Origin: SIG588 sp045597045
GTDB lineage: Bacteria > Bacillota > Clostridia > Oscillospirales > Acutalibacteraceae
Length of the DNA: 19,565 nt
Assembly: GCA_045597045.1 (NCBI GenBank)
Contig: JAZODN010000085.1
Location: 1-19,565, forward strand
Direction: 5' to 3'
A program made the position numbers and the translations under genes. The notes under the pieces are model-generated. The model saw nothing but the letters and a program-made list of their open reading frames with translations. It ran no database searches and had not been told where the DNA came from. This document shows, piece after piece, positions 7,535-14,860 of the stretch (position 1 is the first letter of the stretch; every line of letters begins with the position of its first letter).

Positions 7535-8785
7535 TTACTCAATCCCCAACACTTTGCGGTAGGCGTTTATCTGTCTTTCGCTCGGCGCAAAATCCGGGTG
7601 TGAACAGCACGGAATCGTCGGTTTGCTGCCGTCGGTACCGTAAAACGGCGTGTCATAATCGTTTTCATACTGTCGGCACGCGCCTTCGTCCCGGAAATCG
7701 GGAATATCGAACGGCACGCCGCCCGAAAGCACCGAACGGTGCCCCAAAATGGCTACCGAAGACATCGCCACCGCACTGTGCAGATCGAACGGGTGCTCCG
7801 GCTGACGCCCCTCGCGCACACACGTAAGAAAGTTGCGTACACTGAGATAATCTCCACCGCCATGGCCCGTTTTCTTGATCAGATCTTCGTCGCGATCGTT
7901 CCAATCGGGATCGTACAATCCATCGCGCACCCCTTCAGGCTTTTCCCAATCGTTATACCGCAGCATTACCTGCTCACCCATGCCGCGCAGATTTTCGATG
8001 GAGCCTTTTGTTCCGCAGATACGGTATGCATTGTGGTGCGCCCCAAAAGCGGCACACCCCGTGAAACGAAAGATCGAGCCATCGTCGTTTTGCGTTGTAA
8101 TAATCGCTACGCGGTCGCCGTTGAAATTGGCCGTGGGTGCCTCCTCCTCCGTAATAGGAGCAAATGCGGCCATTGCGGTCACACGGCGCGGCGTAGCACC
8201 TGTTGCGCGCATAATGGGACCGAGTGAATGCGTCACGTAATATGTACGCGGCAAATAATTACGCCAGTGCTCGGGGAAATAGTTGTAATCCTTTTTAAAC
8301 GTCACGTCAAAGGCGTTTCCCGGATGATTGTATTCCCCTTCGGCATACAAAATCTTACCGAGTGTACCGCCTTCACAAACGCGCCGCATCTCACGATTAA
8401 ATTTCATCTGCGGATAATTTTCTGCTAAGTAATAGATAGCATTACTTTTTTCGAACGCACGAGTTAACGCTACGCCTTCAGCCATCGTGCCGTTACTGAT
8501 ACATTCGGAATAGACGTGGAGCCCTTTTTCGAAACAGCGAATGGCATACGGCGCATGCTCATGGAAGAAGTTGGCTAACACCACCGCATCCATATCCTGT
8601 TCGATAAACTCATCAAAAGTGCGATAGCATGCCACGTCGCGACCAAACTCTTTGACCGCCTGCTGCAAACACTCTTCGCGGAAATCACACACTGCCACGA
8701 TCTCGGCACCGGCCAACATCGCATCACGGCCGATATAGATGCCGCGCACACCAACACCGAAAATCCCCAAACGAACCTTTTTCAT
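7535..8785 (-). CDS. Gfo/Idh/MocA-family NAD(P)-dependent oxidoreductase
   Basis: A 416-residue cytoplasmic protein. The N-terminal Rossmann fold has GIFGVGVRG (residues 7-15) and Asp34 at the end of beta-2, which favours NAD. The second half is the alpha/beta substrate domain with HSLGPIMRATG and the C-terminal pattern FDLHSAVAMSSVAILGHRSV. Family members oxidise or reduce sugars, inositols and their derivatives; the substrate here is unknown. The usual catalytic EKP motif is replaced by SEC (residues 93-95), followed by AENY, a variant I associate with a separate subfamily. The ATG at 8785 was chosen because AAGGAGGA lies 8 bases upstream and because longer versions would overlap the permease gene. 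It is 17 bases after the permease stop, so the two are one operon. A role in metabolising sugars released by the neighbouring glycosidases is inference. Confidence 0.88.
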   Translation of the reverse strand: MKKVRLGIFGVGVRGIYIGRDAMLAGAEIVAVCDFREECLQQAVKEFGRDVACYRTFDEFIEQDMDAVVLANFFHEHAPYAIRCFEKGLHVYSECISNGTMAEGVALTRAFEKSNAIYYLAENYPQMKFNREMRRVCEGGTLGKILYAEGEYNHPGNAFDVTFKKDYNYFPEHWRNYLPRTYYVTHSLGPIMRATGATPRRVTAMAAFAPITEEEAPTANFNGDRVAIITTQNDDGSIFRFTGCAAFGAHHNAYRICGTKGSIENLRGMGEQVMLRYNDWEKPEGVRDGLYDPDWNDRDEDLIKKTGHGGGDYLSVRNFLTCVREGRQPEHPFDLHSAVAMSSVAILGHRSVLSGGVPFDIPDFRDEGACRQYENDYDTPFYGTDGSKPTIPCCSHPDFAPSERQINAYRKVLGIE

Positions 8786-8802
8786 AGCAACTCCTCCTTG
8801 TT

Positions 8803-9648
8803 TTACATTGGAATAACAAACAGCGCCAGCATGCCGAGAAACGCCAGACCAACCGACCACAACTCCCGTACCGTGGGTCTGGTCTTGTTTACAAAGCACA
8901 ACGCGGTAGATACGATCATCACGCCTCCCGTTACCATAGGATATTGCACCGAAGCATCGAGATGCGCCAACGCCACCACCAAGATGAAATTGGCCACTTT
9001 ATTGAGCGCCCCCGAAGCCACACCGGCCGCCACGCCGCGCTTTGTGGGGCGTGGCACGTCGCCGCGCACCCAAAACGGTATCAACAGTAAAGCCGACGTT
9101 ACCACACCGCACACGGCAGCCAAAACCGAATATCCGGCGGCACTCGCCTTTTCATACGGCGCTTCGGTAAAGATCTTTGTCAGCACACCCGACATACCGT
9201 TACACACAAACACACCGATATAATACCACGTGCCGCCGCGTTTTTTCTCACCGCGTTCCACCGTCAATGCCAGTGCCGCCGTAATCAACAGGATACACAC
9301 GATCTTGGCAACCGTCACCGCTTCACCGTAAAACGCAATTCCTTGCAAAAACGGCAACGCCATGCCGCCAAGCATGGAAAACAGCGAAAACAGCGACAAA
9401 TTGATCTTATCCAGTGCTTTAAAACTGCAATAGCCGAACAGCACGCCGTTGAGGGTGGAGGCAAGCGCCATCAGCAGCGTAAACGGTGTAAATTCCCATC
9501 GCCAGCCGTTGACCGACAGCAGCACAACCAATCCCGCCAGCGAAGCAAAAAGCGAATACTGCAAGCTGACAGCCCAGCCGCTTCCCATGGTGCGGCGGAA
9601 GATGTCCTTCAAATAAAAACAACCGCCGAACATCAAAACCGAAAGCAA
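8803..9648 (-). CDS. DMT-superfamily (EamA-like) permease; best start blocked by an amber codon
   Basis: A hydrophobic protein of about 281 residues with roughly ten predicted membrane helices in two similar halves, as in drug/metabolite (EamA-type) transporters. The substrate is unknown. The only good initiation site is an ATG at 9666 with AAAGGGGGG 6-7 bases upstream and a promoter behind it. That frame reads ATG TAT TAT GCG and then TAG (9654-9652) before continuing in frame with ACG TTG CTT TCG into the permease. The interval given starts at the in-frame TTG at 9648, which has no ribosome site of its own; an ATG at 9633 is another option but would shorten the first helix. The gene may be read by reinitiation, suffer a nonsense mutation (TGG to TAG is one base), or reflect a sequence error. 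The rest of the frame is intact. It heads an operon with the oxidoreductase and is divergent from the AraC regulator. Confidence 0.8.
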   Translation of the reverse strand: MLSVLMFGGCFYLKDIFRRTMGSGWAVSLQYSLFASLAGLVVLLSVNGWRWEFTPFTLLMALASTLNGVLFGYCSFKALDKINLSLFSLFSMLGGMALPFLQGIAFYGEAVTVAKIVCILLITAALALTVERGEKKRGGTWYYIGVFVCNGMSGVLTKIFTEAPYEKASAAGYSVLAAVCGVVTSALLLIPFWVRGDVPRPTKRGVAAGVASGALNKVANFILVVALAHLDASVQYPMVTGGVMIVSTALCFVNKTRPTVRELWSVGLAFLGMLALFVIPM

Positions 9649-9687
9649 CGTCTACGCATAATACATAAGGTGCCCCCCTTTGTGTTC

Positions 9688-9716
9688 ACTATATCGTGTT
9701 CTCGCTGTTTTTACAA
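9688..9716 (-). promoter_or_regulatory. Promoter of the permease-oxidoreductase operon
   Basis: On the minus strand TTGTAA (9716-9711) and TATAGT (9693-9688) are separated by 17 bases. They are followed by a short leader and the ribosome site before the ATG at 9666. Confidence 0.7.
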
Positions 9717-9724
9717 TGGTTTTT

Positions 9725-9742
9725 TTCCATCTTTTTATGGAA
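9725..9742. promoter_or_regulatory. Dyad between the divergent permease and AraC promoters
   Basis: TTCCAT (9725-9730) and ATGGAA (9737-9742) form a perfect 6-6-6 inverted repeat. It lies just upstream of the permease -35 and about 18 bases upstream of the AraC -35, where an activator or autorepressor would be expected to bind. Assignment to the AraC protein is inference from position. Confidence 0.45.
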
Positions 9743-9759
9743 TTTCGTTTGTTTTTCGA

Positions 9760-9788
9760 TTGATTTCGGCGAAAAAATGCGTTATAAT
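9760..9788 (+). promoter_or_regulatory. Promoter of the AraC-family gene
   Basis: TTGATT (9760-9765) and TATAAT (9783-9788) are separated by 17 bases. The expected transcript start, about 9795, rules out translation starts upstream and supports the GTG at 9807. Confidence 0.8.
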
Positions 9789-9806
9789 ATGTCTGGAGGT
9801 GATATT

Positions 9807-10670
9807 GTGAAGGATCGGAACATTTGCAAGTTTGTTTCTTCTTCCTACACCAGCGATCTGCGTATCACTTGTTTCGTTTACGAATCCAATCCCGAGGTGA
9901 TACGTTACCCCAACGTTTTGAAAACCCACACTCTTCTCCTCTTCACGAAAGGCAACGGTACCGCCGTGTGTGATCAGCTCTGTTTCCCTGTGAACAGCGG
10001 CAGCGTGCTGTTTGGATTTAAAGGTGAAACACTTTACATCGAAAGCGAAGGGATCTGTGAATACATGTATATCGCTTTCGAGGGCGCTCGCGCCGATACC
10101 TTGTTCGACCGCTTTCACGTTCGGTGTGAAACTCGCTGTTTCACAGGGTTCGACAGCCTTATCCCCTTGTGGAAGGATAGTTTAGCACGCGCTTCGGATA
10201 AAACGGTTGATCTGGTAGGGGAAAGTATTTTACTTTACACCTTTTCTTGTCTGCATAAAAATTGCACACCGCAAAACGAGTTGATCGATCGTATCATCGG
10301 TCTGACGGAAACCCATTTTACCAACGCCGCGCTTTCGTTGACAGCGTTGGCAAAGGAGTTGGGATACAATGCGAAATACCTCTCTCATGTATTCAAAAAG
10401 CAAACGGGTTCCCCCTATTCGGAATACCTGCGCACCTTGCGCATCCGATATGCTATCTCACTCTTAAACAACGGTCTGGACTCTATTAAAAACGTAGCCT
10501 TACTTTCCGGCTTTTCGGATCCGTTGTATTTTTCCACGGTTTTCAAGCAAGTGCTCGGGGTCTCACCGCGTGATTACGTGCGCCATCACAACGCACAAAC
10601 CGAGCAAACTTTTGCGCCGCATTCGACGAACATCCCAACGGTATCCTCATCACCCGAAATCGCCGATTGA
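9807..10670 (+). CDS. AraC-family transcriptional regulator
   Basis: A 287-residue regulator. The N-terminal 150 or so residues are a cupin-like ligand-binding region (HTLLLFTKGNGTAVCD, then NSGSVLFGFKGETLYIES) of the type that binds sugars. The C-terminal AraC domain has two helix-turn-helix units, about residues 175-200 (LTALAKELGYNAKYLSHVFKK) and about 225-253 (IKNVALLSGFSDPLYFSTVF), followed by GVSPRDY. The GTG at 9807 was chosen because GGAGGTGAT lies just upstream; longer frames back to 9696 would begin before the promoter. It is divergent from the permease-oxidoreductase operon, with a dyad between the promoters, so control of that operon and perhaps of the glycosidases is likely. The ligand is unknown. 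The extra 30 residues after the HTH look unstructured. Confidence 0.9.
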   Translation: MKDRNICKFVSSSYTSDLRITCFVYESNPEVIRYPNVLKTHTLLLFTKGNGTAVCDQLCFPVNSGSVLFGFKGETLYIESEGICEYMYIAFEGARADTLFDRFHVRCETRCFTGFDSLIPLWKDSLARASDKTVDLVGESILLYTFSCLHKNCTPQNELIDRIIGLTETHFTNAALSLTALAKELGYNAKYLSHVFKKQTGSPYSEYLRTLRIRYAISLLNNGLDSIKNVALLSGFSDPLYFSTVFKQVLGVSPRDYVRHHNAQTEQTFAPHSTNIPTVSSSPEIAD

Positions 10671-10685
10671 AAAGCAAAGTTATTC

Positions 10686-10714
10686 TTGCAAAACGCCGCA
10701 ACGTGTACTATACT
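10686..10714 (+). promoter_or_regulatory. Promoter of the TPR-DUF4037 operon
   Basis: TTGCAA (10686-10691) and TATACT (10709-10714) are separated by 17 bases, about 34 bases before the TPR start codon. Confidence 0.65.
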
Positions 10715-10747
10715 TGAGATATACAGTAAGGAACAAGGGGGGGCCGT

Positions 10748-11491
10748 ATGCTCGACCGCACACGTATCTTGGACAAACTGGACAGTCATCTCAACCGCAA
10801 CGATTACGGAGCCGCCAAGCGGCATCTCACCTATTGGCTGGTCGAAGCTGAAGCCGCACGGGACCATAAAACCGCCCTCTTGATCCGTAACGAGTTAATG
10901 GGTCTGCACCGCAAGCTGGGCGAACGTGAGTCGGCGTTGGCGGTTGCCGAAGCGGCACTGGAGACGGTGACACGCCACAACCTTTCCGAACAGGTCGGTG
11001 CTGCCACCACCTTTTTGAATGTCGCCACCGTATACAAAGCGTTCGGAGACGCCGCCCGCGCACTGCCGCTTTATGAGCAGGCGCGAACGGTTTACGAGCG
11101 CGAACTGCCGCCGCAGGACGCACGGCGCGGAGGGTTATACAACAACATGGCACTGGCCTTGGTGGATCTTAACCGCTTCGAAGAGGCGGCCGCACTGTAT
11201 CGTCGCGCCGTTGAGGTGATGCAGCAGACCGAAAACGGCCGTCTTGAAGTGGCGATCACCTATCTGAACATGGCATCCGCCGCCGAGGCGGAACATGGGC
11301 TGTTAACGGCCGCAGAGCAAATTGAGCAGTTGCTGGACGATGCGACGGTGCTGTTGGAGGCCCACGGCGTGCGCGACGGATATTATGCCTTTGTGTGCGA
11401 AAAATGTGCAACGGTGTTCGGTTATTACGGCCGTTTTGCGTATGAGAAAGAATTGAAAGCGAGGGCAGCACGTATTTATGAAGGGGCTTGA
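10748..11491 (+). CDS. Tetratricopeptide-repeat protein
   Basis: A 247-residue cytoplasmic protein with no signal peptide or membrane segment, built from helical pairs. TPR-like units are clear at about residues 83-118 (TFLNVATVYKAFGDAARALPLYEQA), 125-160 (LYNNMALALVDLNRFEEAAALYRRA) and 165-198 (AITYLNMASAAEAEHG), with degenerate helices on both sides (residues 8-75). Such repeats bind partner proteins. The last 14 bases overlap the DUF4037 gene in another frame, so the pair is translationally coupled and the two products probably interact. A run of G just before the ATG serves as ribosome site. I can give no specific function; a scaffold or regulator for the DUF4037 protein is inference. Confidence 0.85.
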   Translation: MLDRTRILDKLDSHLNRNDYGAAKRHLTYWLVEAEAARDHKTALLIRNELMGLHRKLGERESALAVAEAALETVTRHNLSEQVGAATTFLNVATVYKAFGDAARALPLYEQARTVYERELPPQDARRGGLYNNMALALVDLNRFEEAAALYRRAVEVMQQTENGRLEVAITYLNMASAAEAEHGLLTAAEQIEQLLDDATVLLEAHGVRDGYYAFVCEKCATVFGYYGRFAYEKELKARAARIYEGA

Positions 11492-12419
11492 ACTTTCCGC
11501 GAAATTTTACGAAGAATACGGTGCACCCATGCTGAAAGAACAGTTCTCCACCCTGCTGCCACAGATCGCGATCGGCCTTGTGGGAAGCGGTTCGGAATGC
11601 TTTGGATTTGATGACGATCTTTCACACGACCACGACTTTGAGCCGGGTTTTTGTCTGTTTTTGCCCGATGAAGACACGGTAGACCGCCGCACCGCCTTTT
11701 TGCTGGAACGCGCCTATGCCAAACTGCCGCGCGACTTCATGGGTTACACGCGTGGGCCACTCTCGCCGGTGGGCGGCAACCGCCACGGGGTGCTGCGTTT
11801 AAGTGAGTTTTTGCAGGAGAAAACCGGACGGGCCGATGGCACTCTCACCACTGCCGAGTGGTTTATGGTGCCGGAGCAATCACTGGCCGAAGTGACCAAC
11901 GGCCGCCTTTTCCGCGATGACTGCGCACTGTTCAGCGCCGTGCGTGAAAAATTGAGATATCTGCCGGAAGACGTGCGCCGCAAAAAGCTGGCCGGTCACC
12001 TGTTGATGATGGGGCAAGCCGGACAATACAACTATCCGCGCTGTCTGCTCCGCGGCGATACCGCCGCCGCACAACTTTCGGTTTGCGAGTTCGTAAAGCA
12101 CACCCTGCACGCGGTGTTTTTGTTGAACCGCACCTATATCCCCTACTACAAATGGCAGTTTCGCGCACTGCGCGATCTGCACTGTCTTGCCACGTTAAGC
12201 GAGCCGCTGGAATGGCTTCTCACCACCGACAACAAAACGGCACACGCCGATAAAAAAAGCTCCGTGATCGAACAGGCAGCCGCCGCGGTGATCGCACAAC
12301 TGAAAGAGCAAGCGCTTTCTGAACGTACCTGCGGTGATTTGGAAAACCACGCCTACGCCGTGAATGACACGGTAGCAGATGCCAATCTGCGCAATCTGCA
12401 CATACTCTACGGTATTTAA
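11478..12419 (+). CDS. DUF4037 protein with nucleotidyltransferase-like signature
   Basis: A 313-residue soluble protein. The stretch GLVGSGSECFGFDDDLSHDHDFEPG (residues 33-57, longest unbroken part given here only as landmark) carries Gly36-Ser37 and Asp51-x-Asp53, which fits the minimal nucleotidyltransferase pattern hG[GS] followed after about 13 residues by Dx[DE], and is typical of DUF4037. The C-terminal half (about 125-310) is helical and contains LLMMGQAGQYNYPRCLLRGD and LNRTYIPYYKWQFRAL, which also fit DUF4037. The nucleotide and acceptor are unknown; possibilities include modification of a small molecule or a protein. The ATG at 11478 lies inside the TPR gene, with GAGGG about 12 bases upstream. 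Length is normal and no residue of the core pattern is missing. No terminator is seen after the stop. Confidence 0.85.
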   Translation: MKGLELSAKFYEEYGAPMLKEQFSTLLPQIAIGLVGSGSECFGFDDDLSHDHDFEPGFCLFLPDEDTVDRRTAFLLERAYAKLPRDFMGYTRGPLSPVGGNRHGVLRLSEFLQEKTGRADGTLTTAEWFMVPEQSLAEVTNGRLFRDDCALFSAVREKLRYLPEDVRRKKLAGHLLMMGQAGQYNYPRCLLRGDTAAAQLSVCEFVKHTLHAVFLLNRTYIPYYKWQFRALRDLHCLATLSEPLEWLLTTDNKTAHADKKSSVIEQAAAAVIAQLKEQALSERTCGDLENHAYAVNDTVADANLRNLHILYGI

Positions 12420-12441
12420 TGGCGCACTTGCGACTTAAACC

Positions 12442-12470
12442 TTGACCTTTTGGCGGCGCTATGTTATAAT
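12442..12470 (+). promoter_or_regulatory. Promoter of the capF-like gene
   Basis: TTGACC (12442-12447) and TATAAT (12465-12470) are separated by 17 bases, a near-consensus pair about 57 bases before the start codon. Confidence 0.85.
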
Positions 12471-12526
12471 TTCATTATCTGTGGAAACGTAGGTAACACT
12501 CTATTTTGTTTTTGAGGAGTAAACGT

Positions 12527-13723
12527 ATGAACATACTGATTACCGGCGCAAATGGTTTCATTGGAAAGAACGTGGCCGCCGCACTGAAAAGCGTGCGTGA
12601 CAGCAAGGATAAAACGCGCCCTGCGCTGCAGGTAGACTCCCTCTATCTTTATGACATTGATTCCGACGTCTCCGTGTTGGAGGAAGGCTGCAAAAACGCA
12701 GATTTTGTTTTCAATTTTGCCGGTGTGAACCGTCCTCAGAACCAAGAGGAGTTTATGCAGGGCAATTTCGGCTTTTCCGAACAATTGTTGAACACTTTAA
12801 AGAAATATAACAACACCTGCCCCGTCATGCTCTCCTCCTCGTTGCAAGCCACCTTGATCGGCCGCTATAACGGCGAATACGGCAAGAGCAAAAAAGCGAG
12901 CGAGGATCTGTTCTTTGCCTATGGTGAAGAGACGGGCGCTAAGGTGTTTGTGTATCGTTTTACCAACCTGTTCGGCAAGTGGTGCCGCCCGAACTACAAC
13001 AGCGTGATCGCCACCTTCTGCAACAACATTGCCAACGATGTTCCCATCACGGTAGACAGCCCGGATATCCAGCTGGAGCTGACGTATATTGACGACCTGG
13101 TAAATGAAATGCTGAATATCCTCATCGGACCTGAGCATCGCTGCACCTTTGACGGGATCGAGACCGTGCTTTGCGAGGACGGCGAGTTCTGCGCCGTTCC
13201 CACCCGATACAAGGTGACGTTGGGCGAGATCGTCGAGTTGCTTCACGCCTTTAAAGAGCAACCAACCTCTTTGCAGGTGCCCTCCATTCCGAACGGCAGT
13301 TTTGCCAAAAAACTCTATTCCACCTATCTGTCGTATCTCCCGCGTGAAAAGGTGTCCTTTCCGCTGAAGATGAACGTGGATGCGCGCGGTTCGTTCACCG
13401 AGATGCTGAAGACCGAAAACTGCGGTCAGTTTTCGGTGAACATCTCCAAACCGGGCATCACCAAAGGGCAGCACTGGCATCACACCAAATGGGAATTTTT
13501 CATTGTGGTACACGGTGAAGCCCTGATCCAGCAGCGGAAGATCGACACCGACGAGACGTGGGAATTCCGCGTATCGGGCGAAAAGATAGAAGCCGTGCAC
13601 ATGTTGCCGGGCTACACCCACAACATCATCAACCTTTCCGAGACCGAAGATCTGGTTACGGTAATGTGGGCAAACGAAGCGTTTGATCCAAACCACCCCG
13701 ATACATTTTTTGAGATCGTATAA
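12527..13723 (+). CDS. capF: CapF/WbjC-type SDR reductase fused to a cupin domain
   Basis: A 398-residue protein matching CapF (WbjC/FnlB), the bifunctional enzyme of UDP-N-acetyl-L-fucosamine synthesis, which works on 4-keto UDP-sugars made by CapE and feeds CapG. The N-terminal extended SDR has GANGFIG (residues 7-13) and the catalytic-type YGKSK (Tyr118, Lys122). The C-terminal cupin begins near 280, with the metal-ligand region HWHHTKWE (His316, His318, His319, Glu323) and a second His365 in PGYTHNI. The two-domain order is diagnostic. The ATG at 12527 follows GAGGAG by about 7 bases; an upstream start at 12506 would put the ribosome site inside the gene. No capE or capG homologue is next to it: the convergent neighbour is a GT2 glycosyltransferase. 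The pathway is therefore either split across the genome or the enzyme is used in a different deoxysugar route. Confidence 0.88.
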   Translation: MNILITGANGFIGKNVAAALKSVRDSKDKTRPALQVDSLYLYDIDSDVSVLEEGCKNADFVFNFAGVNRPQNQEEFMQGNFGFSEQLLNTLKKYNNTCPVMLSSSLQATLIGRYNGEYGKSKKASEDLFFAYGEETGAKVFVYRFTNLFGKWCRPNYNSVIATFCNNIANDVPITVDSPDIQLELTYIDDLVNEMLNILIGPEHRCTFDGIETVLCEDGEFCAVPTRYKVTLGEIVELLHAFKEQPTSLQVPSIPNGSFAKKLYSTYLSYLPREKVSFPLKMNVDARGSFTEMLKTENCGQFSVNISKPGITKGQHWHHTKWEFFIVVHGEALIQQRKIDTDETWEFRVSGEKIEAVHMLPGYTHNIINLSETEDLVTVMWANEAFDPNHPDTFFEIV

Positions 13724-13770
13724 AAAAAGCCGACCGAAACGGGAACCTTTCCCCTTTCGGTCGGCTTTTT
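13724..13770. terminator. Bidirectional terminator between capF and the glycosyltransferase
   Basis: The 16-base perfect stem 13724-13739 with 13755-13770 has a GC core, AAAAA/TTTTT ends and a 15-base apical part that can pair further (GGGAA with TTCCC). It touches the stops of both convergent genes. Confidence 0.93.
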
Positions 13771-14783
13771 CAGTTCATATGCAGCGCGCGATCCAATTTG
13801 TTACACAGCGCTTTCGGCAGGCACTTGTGAACAACGCCGCGCCGCTTGCGGTATGCCGCCTTAAAACGGATCTTCAAATGATATTTTAAATATGTGCGTT
13901 TAATCTCACCCTTGGGCATCAGGTGAACATCCCTCAGCTTTTCCCAATCAAACAGGCCGCGTTCTTCCATCTCCTTGAAAAGCCGACGCGTCTCTTTCAA
14001 CGGAATGCTTTGGAAACAGTGTGGCAGCGCCGCATACCGCGCCGCCAAAAACTCGCGGGAAAACCCTTTGGTATACCGACCACTCTCAATGCCGCTTTTT
14101 AAAATTTCAATCGAAAGCAGCACCGAATGGGCACGTATGAGCAGCTTTTTAGGATCGATCACCGTATTGGTGGCCGAGTTGGGGTTTTGGCGGTAATAGT
14201 AAAACGTCTCATCCAAACGAATTACTCGTTCGGCAACGGCATACACGTCGTTATAAAACACTTCGTCTTCACCATATTTGATCGCCTCGTTCAACGCCAA
14301 GCCGTTCTCTTTGATCAACGCGTTCCGATAAAGATGAAAACACGCAAACCCCCAATACGTCTCGTTGGGCGGCAGGCGGTCTTCCAAAAACAACTGCTTC
14401 TCTTCGGCGGTGAAGGTCTCCGCAAAGGCATACGCACCGAAGTTCACAATATCCTGGTTTGCAGCCGCCGCTTTTAACCGCGCCAAACAATTAGGCTTAA
14501 TAAAATCATCGGCATCCACAAACCAAATATAATCGCCCTTCGCCACCTGCATCGCACGGTTACGGGTGGCCGATACACCGCTGTTTGGCTGGTCGATCAC
14601 CAGCACGTTCGAATGCATCTGTGCACAGCGCTGCAAAATCGGCAAGCTGCCGTCTTTTGATCCGTCATTGATGCAAACGATCTCGTAGTCCTCTTTTTCC
14701 ACATCCTGATCCAAGCAGGATTGCAAGCATTCCTCAAGATATTTTTCCGCGTTGTAAACGGGAATGATAATGCTTAAAAACAC
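13770..14783 (-). CDS. Family 2 glycosyltransferase
   Basis: A 337-residue inverting GT-A enzyme expected to transfer a sugar from a nucleotide-sugar donor to a surface polysaccharide or teichoic-acid-like acceptor on the cytoplasmic face. The N-terminus LSIIIPVYNAEKYLEECL, the ND at 39-40 (CINDGSKDGS), the SGVSATRN loop (68-74) and the DxD-type Asp90-Ala91-Asp92-Asp93 are classical GT2 features. YGEDEVFYNDV further on is the usual acceptor-side motif of capsule-type GT2 enzymes. The C-terminus is basic and has no membrane helix. The start is a GTG at 14783; no ATG is in frame at the right place and the ribosome site (TGGGG) is weak. It has its own promoter. With the convergent capF it suggests exopolysaccharide synthesis, but the specific sugar is unknown. 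Confidence 0.9.
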   Translation of the reverse strand: MFLSIIIPVYNAEKYLEECLQSCLDQDVEKEDYEIVCINDGSKDGSLPILQRCAQMHSNVLVIDQPNSGVSATRNRAMQVAKGDYIWFVDADDFIKPNCLARLKAAAANQDIVNFGAYAFAETFTAEEKQLFLEDRLPPNETYWGFACFHLYRNALIKENGLALNEAIKYGEDEVFYNDVYAVAERVIRLDETFYYYRQNPNSATNTVIDPKKLLIRAHSVLLSIEILKSGIESGRYTKGFSREFLAARYAALPHCFQSIPLKETRRLFKEMEERGLFDWEKLRDVHLMPKGEIKRTYLKYHLKIRFKAAYRKRRGVVHKCLPKALCNKLDRALHMN

Positions 14784-14824
14784 AAAAAGACCCCATTTCC
14801 GTTCGAAAATTCACATATCAATTT

Positions 14825-14853
14825 ATTGTACCATAAGCGTCCGTATTTTTCAA
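14825..14853 (-). promoter_or_regulatory. Promoter of the glycosyltransferase gene
   Basis: On the minus strand TTGAAA (14853-14848) and TACAAT (14830-14825) are separated by 17 bases. They lie between the S component stop and the glycosyltransferase start. Confidence 0.75.
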
Positions 14854-14860
14854 CGGTTTC

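Noticed and set aside
8786..8899. Longer N-terminus for the oxidoreductase gene
   Set aside because: It overlaps the permease gene and bypasses the strong AAGGAGGA site at 8785; the Rossmann fold starts exactly at the shorter start.
9696..9806. Longer N-terminus for the AraC gene
   Set aside because: It would start upstream of the promoter -35 and adds a Phe/Trp-rich tail not seen in the family; the GTG at 9807 has the ribosome site.
12797..13696. Minus-strand open frame of 299 codons opposite capF
   Set aside because: Antisense shadow of the capF codons; the translation is His/Gly/Val-rich and without motif.
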